A stretch of DNA of 10,689 nt from Thermoplasmata archaeon (GCA_022615805.1 JAKEGO010000116.1:1-10689); one strand, 5' to 3'; counted from the stretch's first letter, positions 1-6,185 are shown. Translations and numbers: made by a program. Notes: generated by a model not told the origin, from the letters alone.

Positions 1-16
1 CGGCCCGGGCTCCAGA

Positions 17-39
17 TTTTTTCATATAAAAAATAGAAA
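17..39. terminator. Possible bidirectional U-tract terminator
   Basis: There is a run of six T on the + strand at 17-22 and a run of six A at 28-33, which reads as a T-rich tract on the - strand. The - strand tract lies about 50 bases after the stop of the leftward DUF211 gene, where an archaeal U-tract terminator would be expected. The + strand run could end a gene arriving from the left. There is no strong stem. The same AT-rich patch also resembles a TATA box on the - strand for a gene beyond the left edge, and sequence alone cannot separate the two readings. Confidence 0.4.
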
Positions 40-87
40 GTCGGCAGGCCCCACATCGGGACCGACCGTCGCCAAGCGGGGCCCTGA

Positions 88-396
88 TCAGTCCTGGGGG
101 GTTGCGACCTGCTCGACGATCGTTCCTGCGGACACGCTGTCGACGGAGTGGACGGTGCCCCCGAGCCCCTCGATGGTCGCCCTCACGAGCTCGTAGTCGA
201 TCCGGTTCCCCTCCAGGGTTATCTTAATGCTCTCGGTGTCCTGGTCTATCTCGTAGAGGGTGCAGTTGACGCCAGAGATGCCCTCGAGCGTGCTGAGCTT
301 CTTCGCGTAGATGGTCATTATCGGGCGATGCGGTTTCATGACGTCCAGCACAAGCTGTACGATGTTCCCTTCGCTCGATGGGTCGTATGGCGTCAC
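88..396 (-). CDS. DUF211 family protein
   Basis: This is a 102-residue protein with the signature of the archaeal DUF211 family: a first strand and helix reading LVLDVMKPHRP, then YAKKLSTLEGISGVN, a strand with LYEIDQDTESIKITLEG, and a C-terminal half containing IEGLGGTVHSVDSV and ending in TPQD. The family folds as a small ferredoxin-like alpha/beta domain; its function is not established. I chose the GTG at 396-394 rather than the longer open frame to 522. Homologues begin just before the LVLDV strand, the upstream codons look unrelated, and a TATA-like box at 419-424 is centred about 26 bases before this GTG, as expected for a leaderless transcript. The protein has no signal peptide or membrane segment, so it is probably cytosolic. 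It lies after a small membrane protein gene but probably has its own promoter. Confidence 0.88.
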   Translation of the reverse strand: MTPYDPSSEGNIVQLVLDVMKPHRPIMTIYAKKLSTLEGISGVNCTLYEIDQDTESIKITLEGNRIDYELVRATIEGLGGTVHSVDSVSAGTIVEQVATPQD

Positions 397-417
397 GAGG
401 GCACATCGGGTCCACCG

Positions 418-427
418 GTAAAAAGGT
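418..427 (-). promoter_or_regulatory. TATA box for the DUF211 gene
   Basis: On the - strand the sequence CCTTTTTACC, preceded by a purine-rich GCAAA element that could be a BRE, is centred near 422. That is about 26 bases upstream of the GTG at 396, the spacing expected from an archaeal TATA box to a transcription start. It supports a leaderless mRNA beginning at or next to the start codon. Confidence 0.5.
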
Positions 428-458
428 TTGCGACCGGGACGTGCGAGGTGAGGGGGGG

Positions 459-668
459 TCACCCGAGGAGCAGGATCGCCCAGAGGGGGGCCGAGAGCGC
501 GAAGCAGTAGTACGCGAACCAATAGTACGCGAACCAGTGGAACCTGTCGTACACGATGAAGCCGACCGGGAACCTGAGGAACACGTACCCGACGGCGGCC
601 GAGAGGATGTAGCCGACAGCGAGCGGCACGACCTCGATCTCAACGCTCTCGCCGCGCAACTCCATCAT
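459..668 (-). CDS. Small hypothetical membrane protein with a WFAYY tandem repeat
   Basis: This 69-residue protein begins with two consecutive ATG codons, and either could be the start. I do not recognise a family. After a short acidic N-terminus come two or three hydrophobic stretches, about residues 11-31, 33-55 and 56-69, split by an RF/YDRF charged patch. It is very rich in Phe, Tyr and Trp, with the five-residue unit WFAYY repeated in tandem and followed by CFA, and it ends almost directly after a hydrophobic segment (WAILLLG). The likely location is the cytoplasmic membrane. It follows the SGNH hydrolase gene by 87 bases on the same strand, and I see no TATA box in that GC-rich gap, so it may be co-transcribed with it. 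The ribosome-binding site is weak, and the third and first hydrophobic segments are uncertain. It could be a conserved small protein or a spurious frame; the hydrophobic pattern favours the former. Confidence 0.6.
   Translation of the reverse strand: MMELRGESVEIEVVPLAVGYILSAAVGYVFLRFPVGFIVYDRFHWFAYYWFAYYCFALSAPLWAILLLG
508..537 (-). repeat. 15-base tandem repeat inside the small membrane protein gene
   Basis: The + strand carries TAGTACGCGAACCA at 508-521 and again at 523-536, a 15-base unit with 14 identical bases. It keeps the frame and encodes WFAYY twice on the - strand. This looks like a recent in-frame slippage duplication within a membrane segment. Confidence 0.75.
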
Positions 669-755
669 ATCCCATCCGGTCCGTCCGACCGTTCTCAGCG
701 GTCCTTCGGCCGACGGGCCATCACGCCGGCGCTCTCCGGCGGTCCGGGGGCTCGG

Positions 756-1502
756 TCACCCGGGGCCGTGCGAGTGGGTCATGTCGAGGGCCTCGAACGC
801 GGTTCCGGGGCCGAACGGCAGCCTCAGGATCCTGATCGGCAGCACGGTCATGGCGATGGGCGTGATATCGGACCTCTCGAGGACGAGGTAGATCTCGCCG
901 AGCGTGGAGAGCACGGCCGCAGTCGTCATGCCAGAGAGGAGGTCGTTGACCCCGCCCATCACCAGACAGGCGTCCATCGAGCCTGGCACGATCCCACGGG
1001 CCCTGTCCAGCATGCCGACCGTCGTGTCGCCAGCGATGCCCATATTGACGACGGTGACGCCTTCGACCCTGAGGAACTCGGGATAGGCCTTGAAGATCTC
1101 GGCCCCATGCTGGAAGCCGCGGGGGCGCGTGGAGTACGGATAACCCTCGGTTATGCTGTCGCCGAGGCAGCCGATCGTCGTTCCGGGGACCAGGTTGGGC
1201 ATCAGGGCATCCCTGACGAATTCGCCGAGCGCCCGGTATCCCCTGACGTTCAGGTGCGCCCCGTCCCCGAAGTCGTATTCGGGCCGGAGCCGCCCATCGG
1301 GATCAGCGAATATGGAAAACGGGTCCAGCAACGGCATCTGGCGCTTCTCGGCAAGGGCCTCGATGCCGGCGTTCAGCTCCCTGATGGTTGTGTCGATCAT
1401 CCGCGGGGAATGCGCGGGCGGTAGAATAACCTTGCCCGCATCGCCACGGATTGACTGGAAAAGGGGACGACCATGGCGCGCGTCCCTCGGCGCGTATTTC
1501 AT
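756..1502 (-). CDS. SGNH/GDSL-type hydrolase with circularly permuted motif order
   Basis: A 248-residue protein from ATG 1502 that carries all SGNH hydrolase blocks in permuted order. First come the helix IDTTIRELNAGIEALAE (about 36-52), the strand PLLDPFSIF and block V DGAHLNVRGY (Asp80, His83). After a short linker (NLVPGTT) comes block I LGDSITEGY (nucleophile Ser116), then block II NMGIAGDTT (Gly158) and block III GGVNDL (Asn186). The chain ends after strand IAMTVLPI. In the family, block I is N-terminal and block V C-terminal. Ser, Gly, Asn and Asp/His are all present, so an esterase or deacylase activity is plausible; the substrate is unknown. There is no clear signal peptide, so it is probably cytosolic. 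The start is uncertain: GTG 1544 (GGAG upstream), ATG 1502 and ATG 1400 share the frame, and I prefer 1502 because KVILPP (24-29) resembles the natural strand before the first helix. Confidence 0.78.
   Translation of the reverse strand: MKYAPRDARHGRPLFQSIRGDAGKVILPPAHSPRMIDTTIRELNAGIEALAEKRQMPLLDPFSIFADPDGRLRPEYDFGDGAHLNVRGYRALGEFVRDALMPNLVPGTTIGCLGDSITEGYPYSTRPRGFQHGAEIFKAYPEFLRVEGVTVVNMGIAGDTTVGMLDRARGIVPGSMDACLVMGGVNDLLSGMTTAAVLSTLGEIYLVLERSDITPIAMTVLPIRILRLPFGPGTAFEALDMTHSHGPG
1398..1474 (-). other. Alternative start region and 25-codon upstream ORF of the SGNH gene
   Basis: A second ATG at 1474, out of frame with the hydrolase, opens a 25-codon peptide (MVVPFSSQSV...) whose TGA overlaps the in-frame ATG at 1400 in an ATGA arrangement. 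That is the geometry of translational coupling. A TATATATA box at 1500-1509 would place a transcription start near 1479, just before this upstream ATG. If it is used, the hydrolase would begin at MIDTT and lose the KVILPP strand. I treat this as a less likely alternative. Confidence 0.25.
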
Positions 1503-1509
1503 ATATATA
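1500..1509 (-). promoter_or_regulatory. TATA-like box in front of the SGNH gene
   Basis: The - strand reads AGTATATATATG, an AT-rich island in GC-rich surroundings. It overlaps the ATG at 1502, so as a promoter it would start transcripts near 1479 and exclude that ATG. The other candidate on this strand is TTTATAAC at 1600-1607, which would start transcripts near 1578 and allow GTG 1544 or ATG 1502. Only one of the two probably matters. Confidence 0.35.
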
Positions 1510-1599
1510 CTGCCCCGATATCTGGCATCCCAAACGCATGGCACCCATCTCCCGGGAGCCGCCCGTCCGGCGGTCTTTGATGGTGATAATAACACAAAT

Positions 1600-1608
1600 G
1601 TTATAAAC
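1600..1608 (+). promoter_or_regulatory. TATA box for the coiled-coil/zinc-ribbon gene (near-palindromic, may serve both strands)
   Basis: GTTATAAAC, centred near 1604, is a good archaeal TATA box. It predicts transcription from about 1630, giving a leader of about 33 bases before ATG 1664, and GAGG at 1651-1654 would act as ribosome-binding site. The core is nearly symmetric, so it could also serve the leftward SGNH gene. I see no second + strand box before 1664. Confidence 0.55.
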
Positions 1609-1663
1609 TATTGACATCATTGCCACATGGTCGTCCGAGCGGTCGATTGTGAGGGTTGGTAAC

Positions 1664-2644
1664 ATGCCGGCAGTGGAGAAGGAGCAGGCGGAGCAAAAGG
1701 AGGAGAGGTCCGAGAAGGATGCCAAGGGCGGTTCTTCCGTCGACAAGTTCGAGAAGATACTCGAGAAGCGGAAGGCCAAGCTGGCGGCGGATGTGCAGGC
1801 TCCCGAGAGACCCACGGTCCCCGAGAGGCGGGAGGAGCCGGTAGTGACGGCCTCCATCCCGACGGTCGGGGTCTACGACCCGAAGGAGGCGGCCAAACTG
1901 ATGGACCAGCTCAAGAAGGAGCAGGCCCGCCTTGCCAACATACTCACGACCCTGCTGAGCGACTTCGAGGAGGAGCGCAAGAAGTCCGCGATCCTCGACG
2001 ACCGCCTGAACTCGCTCCTCAAGAAGGACGAGAAGCAGGATAGCCTCCTCTCGGCAGTGGACACCAAGCTCACTCAGATCCTCGAGCGCGAGCGCGGGGA
2101 GCAGGAACGGGTCGAGCGCCTTTCCCAGCTCCGAAGGCTCGAGGAGGACGAGCTCACCGACAGCCTGTCCGAGCTCTCCGAGATCTACGAGATGACCCAG
2201 AAGAAGCTCGCCGTCGCCAGGGAGGACATGGCCCTGGTGAAGGAGAAGCTCAAGGGCCTGCTCGACGCCCAGAAGGTCGAGGAGGAGAAGAAGCTGGTGG
2301 GCCTCACGAGGACCCACGAGCTGACCCAGCAGCGGCTCGAAGCCCTCGATGACCTCACCAAGCTGAAGGACCCGTCGGAGAAGGAGAAGTCCCTCGTCCT
2401 GATGCTGAAGAAGGGTCGGGAGGAGCTCGAGCGCGAGCTCGAAGGCGAGATAGCTGGCGACCCGGTGAAGCTTGCCGCCCTCCTCAGGCGAGAGAAGGCG
2501 AAGGGTGCGCTACCGGCAGGCGCGGCGGCGGCGAAGCCGATCACGTGCCCCGTCTGCCACACCAAGTTCGACGTTACCTCCAACGAGCGCCCGCTCAAGA
2601 TCCAGTGCCCGAGCTGCGGCGCGGTCGGCATACTGAAGAAGTGA
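1664..2644 (+). CDS. Coiled-coil protein with C-terminal zinc ribbon
   Basis: A 326-residue protein of unknown function. Residues about 1-275 are strongly charged, rich in Glu, Lys, Arg and Leu with heptad-like spacing, and predict long alpha-helical coiled coil, interrupted near 40-75 by a Pro/Arg-rich stretch (PERPTVPERREEP). An Ala-rich linker leads to a C-terminal zinc ribbon with Cys295, Cys298, Cys315 and Cys318 (CPVC ... CPSC, 16 residues between the pairs). There is no signal peptide or membrane segment, so it is cytosolic. I chose ATG 1664 over GTG 1649 because GAGG lies 9 bases upstream of the ATG and would be inside the longer frame. The next gene follows closely on the same strand and encodes another mostly helical protein, so the two are probably an operon. 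A scaffold or adaptor role, with the ribbon binding a partner, is inference. Confidence 0.85.
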   Translation: MPAVEKEQAEQKEERSEKDAKGGSSVDKFEKILEKRKAKLAADVQAPERPTVPERREEPVVTASIPTVGVYDPKEAAKLMDQLKKEQARLANILTTLLSDFEEERKKSAILDDRLNSLLKKDEKQDSLLSAVDTKLTQILERERGEQERVERLSQLRRLEEDELTDSLSELSEIYEMTQKKLAVAREDMALVKEKLKGLLDAQKVEEEKKLVGLTRTHELTQQRLEALDDLTKLKDPSEKEKSLVLMLKKGREELERELEGEIAGDPVKLAALLRREKAKGALPAGAAAAKPITCPVCHTKFDVTSNERPLKIQCPSCGAVGILKK

Positions 2645-2663
2645 ACAACTGGTGGCTGAGGTC

Positions 2664-3572
2664 ATGGCTCCGGAGGCGAAGGGGAAGAAGAGAGAGGCGG
2701 CGAACCTGACGATGGAGCAGAAGCTCACGCTCATCCACGGAAGGACGGACGGGCGGCTGGAATCGCTCAAGGAGATCAACTGGAAGCTCGGCCAGTACCT
2801 CGAGGACCGTACCAACGCTCCCCCCGATGTCCAGAGGCTGATGGAGCTCAAGAAGATCGGCGTGATCGTCGCAATACAGGAGATAGAGCTCAACGGAAAG
2901 CGCAGGGAGATCGAGCGGGGAAAGGTCCCGCGCCCGATGCGTAAGAAGGACCTGCCGAGCGAGGTCCCCGAGCTCAAGGAGCTCTACAGGGATGTATCCC
3001 GACGCTACAGGGAGTACCAGGCTGACCTGGAGCCCGTCGCCGAGAAGCTCAAGGAGGTCCTCTCCCTCGAGATGATGACGGAGGCAAAGGACCTCTGGCA
3101 CACCTCGAAGGATCACGCGGTCACGCTGAAGGAGCTCAACGAGATCGACGAGTCCAGCGACCTCCACGCCATAAACGAGGAGGAGAAGAAGCTCATCGAC
3201 CTCCTTCTCGGTCGCGAGGAGGAGAAACCCGTGGTCCACAAGACCGCGCCGAAGGCCAAAAGGAAGCAGCCCGTCGAGGTGCCCCCTCCCAACCTGAAGC
3301 CGTTCCGGATGATGATCATCGGAGGGCTAGGGGCCGTGGCCGCCGGCGTCGTCCTGTGGATGATGGTGATGGGCATGTCCATGGACATGATGGGCCTGAT
3401 CATCCTCCTTGCCCCTGTCGGCGCCGGAGCGACGCTCATCGGCATCGGCGGGATGAGGACCAAGAAGGCCAACGAGGACTACGCCCTCGCGAAGAAGAAG
3501 GCGGAGTCCGAGACGGTGGAGGAAGAGGCGGCAGAGCCATCGGTCCCCGCGGAGGGGGCTTCGGAGGCCTAG
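2664..3572 (+). CDS. Helical protein with two C-terminal membrane segments
   Basis: A 302-residue protein that I cannot assign to a named family. Residues about 1-195 are charged and helical, with coiled-coil character around LESLKEINWKLGQYLED and the ELKELYRDVSRRYREYQ region. A Lys/Pro-rich linker follows (HKTAPKAKRKQPVEVPPP), then two hydrophobic segments at about 216-236 and 242-262 separated by a short Met-rich turn (MGMSMDMM), and a charged, acidic tail (EEEAAEPS). This predicts a membrane-anchored protein with both the helical domain and the tail on the cytoplasmic side. ATG 2664 has GGTGG 8 bases upstream; GTG 2652, in frame and 7 bases after the previous stop, is the alternative. The short spacing implies co-transcription with the zinc-ribbon gene. 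lonB follows after 73 bases with its own TATA box. Confidence 0.83.
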   Translation: MAPEAKGKKREAANLTMEQKLTLIHGRTDGRLESLKEINWKLGQYLEDRTNAPPDVQRLMELKKIGVIVAIQEIELNGKRREIERGKVPRPMRKKDLPSEVPELKELYRDVSRRYREYQADLEPVAEKLKEVLSLEMMTEAKDLWHTSKDHAVTLKELNEIDESSDLHAINEEEKKLIDLLLGREEEKPVVHKTAPKAKRKQPVEVPPPNLKPFRMMIIGGLGAVAAGVVLWMMVMGMSMDMMGLIILLAPVGAGATLIGIGGMRTKKANEDYALAKKKAESETVEEEAAEPSVPAEGASEA

Positions 3573-3608
3573 GCAGGTCCTGCTCCATGTACCAGATTTG
3601 TCGCAAAG

Positions 3609-3618
3609 ACTATATAGG
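3609..3618 (+). promoter_or_regulatory. TATA box for lonB
   Basis: ACTATATAGG, centred near 3614, predicts transcription from about 3640, six bases before ATG 3646. It argues against the upstream TTG at 3598, which would lie before the transcript start, and gives lonB a promoter separate from the two upstream genes, although read-through remains possible. Confidence 0.55.
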
Positions 3619-3645
3619 CCGACCCCTGATTGGAAGACGGAGGCA

Positions 3646-5637
3646 ATGGAATTGACCGAACCCGGGGAGGACATCCTCCCGGTGGAGGAGTGGGTCAACG
3701 GGCTCACGATCCAGACGACGGCGAACGTCGACGTCCCCGAGAGCGTGATCGAGCAGGTCATCGGTCAGGAGGAGGGCGTGGACGTGATCCGGAAGGCCGC
3801 CGCCCAGCGCAGGCACGTCCTCCTCATCGGCGACCCCGGCACCGGGAAGTCGATGCTCGGCCAGGCGATGGCGGAACTCCTCCCCAACCGCGAGCTCGAG
3901 GACATACTCGCCTATCCCAACACCGACGACGCCAACGAGCCGAAGATAAGGGTGGTCCCCGCCGGGAAGGGGAAGCAGATCGTCAAGGCCCAGAGGACCG
4001 AGGCCAGGCTCTTCCGCGAGCAGAAGGCCCGCATGAAGTGGTTCCTGATCATCCTCGTCGTCGCGATGGGCTTCATCCTGTTCGCCCTGTTCGGCGATCC
4101 CTACCTTCTCCTCATATCCTTCGTGATCGTCGCCATGCTGTTCCTCGCGTTCAGGACCCCCTACGGGAAGCGCGATGACGAGATGGTCCCGAAATTGCTC
4201 GTGAGCCACAATCCAGAGGACAGCCCGCCGTTCATCGACGCCACCGGCGCCCACGCGGGTGCCCTCCTCGGGGACGTGCGCCACGACCCGTTCCAGTCGG
4301 GCGGCCTCGAGACCGCGCCCCACCTCAGGGTCGAGTCGGGAGCCATCCACAAGGCCCACAAGGGAGTGCTGTTCGTCGACGAGATCAACCTGCTCCGCAC
4401 CGAGAGCCAGCAGAGCATCCTGACCGCGATGCAGGAGAAGAGGTTCCCCATCGTGGGCCAGAGCGAGCGCTCGGCCGGCGCCATGGTCAAGACGGAGCGG
4501 GTCCCGTGCGACTTCATCCTCGTCGCGGCCGGGAACCTGGACTCGCTCTACCCGAAGGACCCGTTCAAGCAGGGGATGCACCCCGCGCTCAGGTCCCGCA
4601 TCCGGGGCTACGGTTACGAGATCTACATGAGGAACCACATGCCGGACACGCACGAGAACCGGCTCAAGCTCGTCCGTTTCGTCGCCCAGGAGATCACCAA
4701 AGACGGCAAGATCCCGCACTTCGACAGGACGGCGCTCGCGGTCGTCCTGCGGGAGGCGCAGAAGAGGTCCGGCAAGCGCGGCCACCTCACGCTGCGGCTC
4801 AGGGAGCTCGGCGGGCTCATCCGTACCGCCGGCGACCTCGCGACGGAGCGAAAAGCGAAGATCGTGAAGGCCAAGCACGTGCTCGACGCACGCGAGTTCG
4901 CGAGGACCCTGGAACAGCAGATACACGACCGCTCGGCCGAGGAGATGGCGATCTACAAGACCTACCTGAGGGAGGGCGTTGCCGTGGGACGCGTGAACGG
5001 CCTGGCGGTGCTCTCGGGAGAGGAGGGCGTCAGCGTCCCGACCGGCCTCGTGCTGCCCCTCGTCGCAGAGGTCACGCCGGCAGCGTCGAAGGAGGAGGGG
5101 AAGACCATCGCCACCGGCCGCCTCGGCGACATCGCCAACGAGGCCGTCCAGAACGTCTCCGCGATAATAAAGAAGGAGACGGGAGAGAACATCCGGAACT
5201 TCGACATCCACATCCAGTTCATCAACACCTACTCCGGCGTGGAGGGCGACTCGGCGTCGATATCCGTGGCCACGGCGGTCATCTCGGCCATCGAGGGGCT
5301 TCCTGTCGACCAGTCCATCGCGATGACGGGGTCCCTCAGCGTGAAGGGCGATGTGCTGCCCGTCGGCGGCGTTTCCGCGAAGATCGAGGCCGCCATCAAG
5401 GCTGGCATGATGACCGTCATCATCCCCAGGGCGAACATGCAGGAGGTCTTCCTGGACGACATGCCGGAGGGCTTCCGCGTGGTGCCCGTCGAGACGATAA
5501 AGGACGTCATCGACATCGCCCTCGTCGGGGATGCGAAGAAGGGGCTCCTGACCCGGCTGACCCGCCTCCTGGATGTCAAGGACGTGGTCCGCGATCCACT
5601 GAAGGGGCCCCCGCCCGTGCCTACAGATGGGGCCTGA
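3646..5637 (+). CDS. lonB: Archaeal membrane-anchored Lon protease (LonB)
   Basis: A 663-residue ATP-dependent serine protease, the usual size for archaeal LonB. The N-terminal region holds the family sequence IGQEEGVDVIRKAAAQRRHVLLIG leading to Walker A GDPGTGKS (62-69). Two membrane segments occupy about 130-173, inserted between Walker A and Walker B LFVDEI (242-247), which is diagnostic of LonB. Sensor and arginine-finger regions follow (AAGNLDSLYPKDPF; HPALRSRIRG). The C-terminal protease domain has the Ser-Lys dyad: Ser536 in EGDSASIS and Lys579 in GGVSAKIEAA, 43 residues apart as in E. coli Lon. It degrades unfolded and regulatory proteins at the inner face of the membrane and is often essential in archaea. 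ATG 3646 was chosen over TTG 3598 because of the TATA box; GGAGG sits only two bases before it, so TTG 3652 is a remote alternative. Its 3' end overlaps a thioredoxin remnant on the other strand. Confidence 0.97.
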   Translation: MELTEPGEDILPVEEWVNGLTIQTTANVDVPESVIEQVIGQEEGVDVIRKAAAQRRHVLLIGDPGTGKSMLGQAMAELLPNRELEDILAYPNTDDANEPKIRVVPAGKGKQIVKAQRTEARLFREQKARMKWFLIILVVAMGFILFALFGDPYLLLISFVIVAMLFLAFRTPYGKRDDEMVPKLLVSHNPEDSPPFIDATGAHAGALLGDVRHDPFQSGGLETAPHLRVESGAIHKAHKGVLFVDEINLLRTESQQSILTAMQEKRFPIVGQSERSAGAMVKTERVPCDFILVAAGNLDSLYPKDPFKQGMHPALRSRIRGYGYEIYMRNHMPDTHENRLKLVRFVAQEITKDGKIPHFDRTALAVVLREAQKRSGKRGHLTLRLRELGGLIRTAGDLATERKAKIVKAKHVLDAREFARTLEQQIHDRSAEEMAIYKTYLREGVAVGRVNGLAVLSGEEGVSVPTGLVLPLVAEVTPAASKEEGKTIATGRLGDIANEAVQNVSAIIKKETGENIRNFDIHIQFINTYSGVEGDSASISVATAVISAIEGLPVDQSIAMTGSLSVKGDVLPVGGVSAKIEAAIKAGMMTVIIPRANMQEVFLDDMPEGFRVVPVETIKDVIDIALVGDAKKGLLTRLTRLLDVKDVVRDPLKGPPPVPTDGA

Positions 5638-5785
5638 GCCACCTCTCGATGGCCGCCGGTCGCGCCCCGACCAGTCTGTCCACCGGCTTGCCTTCCACGA
5701 ACGCCAGGAGCGTCGGGATCCCCATTATCGCGAAGCGTGCGGCGGTGCGCGGGTTCTCATCGGCCCTGATGGATCGGGAATAAGG
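5621..5785 (-). pseudogene. 5'-truncated thioredoxin remnant
   Basis: Reading leftward, a 54-codon open stretch encodes the C-terminal half of a thioredoxin: ADENPRTAARFAIMGIPTLL, then AFVEGKPVDRLVGARP and a final helix AIERWLRPHL before TAG at 5623. The cis-proline (GIPTLL), the DENP turn and the last strand and helix all match the fold. The N-terminal half with the CxxC redox centre is missing: an in-frame TAA lies at 5788-5786, and I found no WCxPC-like sequence in any frame up to about 6180. The stretch lacks a suitable start. An ATG at 5820 with GGAG upstream is in another frame and ends after 31 codons. The codons are still GC-rich with no internal stop, so the loss may be recent. The end overlaps the lonB stop by 17 bases, convergently. 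It is probably non-functional. Confidence 0.72.
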
Positions 5786-6021
5786 TTAGATTGGCGATCG
5801 TAGGTGGCGGCGGCTCCCATGGTGGTCTCCGGGGCGTTATCGGCGTGATCGGTTTTAAGGTTGCCAGCTTTTATTGGCGGGTCCTTCCCACCCGGAGTCC
5901 TGCCATCGCCTGTTCTGTCAGCGTTCCAACTCCTGGCCTGGGAATTGCCTCGATGGTCACTTCACCCATTGGGGAGCGAGGCGATACCCGGTGTATCAGA
6001 GAAGAATTTGACAGGGCCGGC

Positions 6022-6068
6022 CCATTCGCCCGCTCATTGAAGTCCACCCGGGCGAATGGTCCCTTTTT
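6022..6068 (+). terminator. Stem-loop with T-run (terminator-like)
   Basis: CCATTCGCCCG at 6022-6032 pairs perfectly with CGGGCGAATGG at 6049-6059, an 11-base stem with a 16-base loop. CCC and a T-run (6064-6068) follow. On the + strand this has the form of an intrinsic terminator and could end lonB transcripts about 400 bases after its stop codon, protecting the next promoter. A long loop and late position leave open a different role, such as a small RNA 3' end. Confidence 0.5.
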
Positions 6069-6084
6069 GGACGTGCTTTTTCTC

Positions 6085-6120
6085 ACATCGGAGCTTCCAT
6101 AGGAAATGTAGGACCGATGT
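6085..6120. repeat. Nested inverted repeat upstream of the PKD-protein promoter
   Basis: ACATCGG at 6085-6091 is the perfect inverse of CCGATGT at 6114-6120, and between them TTCC and GGAA form an inner pair around AT. The element lies about 25 bases before the TATA box of the next gene, a position where an archaeal regulator could bind. It could equally be a chance pairing. Confidence 0.35.
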
Positions 6121-6141
6121 TCGAAAAAGTACGGAAGCAAT

Positions 6142-6151
6142 AGATATTTAT
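6142..6151 (+). promoter_or_regulatory. TATA box for the PKD/zinc-ribbon membrane protein
   Basis: AGATATTTAT, centred near 6147, predicts transcription from about 6173, 13 bases before ATG 6186. The upstream in-frame ATG at 6150 lies inside this box, so it cannot be the start. GGTGA at 6173-6177, 8 bases before ATG 6186, fits the archaeal anti-Shine-Dalgarno sequence. Confidence 0.55.
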
Positions 6152-6185
6152 GCGCCCCCTCGATTTCAACCGTGGTGAACACGCC

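Larger units (their letters stand above)
5786..6142. other. Gene-free, AT-richer intergenic stretch
   Basis: About 360 bases between the thioredoxin remnant and the promoter of the next gene. The region is visibly richer in A and T than its neighbours. A + strand frame from TTG 5791 to 6102 is open but has no ribosome-binding site and low-complexity, non-protein-like content, and I do not accept it as a gene. The supported contents are an 11-base inverted repeat followed by a T-run (6022-6068) and a second, nested inverted repeat (6085-6120). The missing thioredoxin N-terminus would have been here, so the segment may replace deleted sequence. Confidence 0.6.

Noticed and set aside
378..1424. 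A 348-codon open frame on the + strand across the leftward block.
   Set aside because: It is antisense to three better-supported genes, and its Arg/Glu/His-rich translation with no recognisable motif is typical of shadow frames in GC-rich DNA.
1627..1662. An 11-codon leader ORF (MVVRAVDCEGW) before the zinc-ribbon gene.
   Set aside because: The predicted transcript start (about 1630) lies after its ATG, and nothing else supports translation.
3598..3645. A TTG start 48 bases upstream of the chosen lonB ATG.
   Set aside because: The TATA box at 3609-3618 lies inside this extension, and LonB homologues begin close to the ATG at 3646.
3610..5211. A 533-codon open frame on the - strand under lonB.
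   Set aside because: LonB on the + strand has complete catalytic motifs; the antisense translation is a Leu/Arg/Asp-rich shadow.
5791..6102. A 103-codon + strand frame after lonB.
   Set aside because: It begins with TTG without a ribosome-binding site, has unconvincing composition, and contains the terminator-like hairpin.
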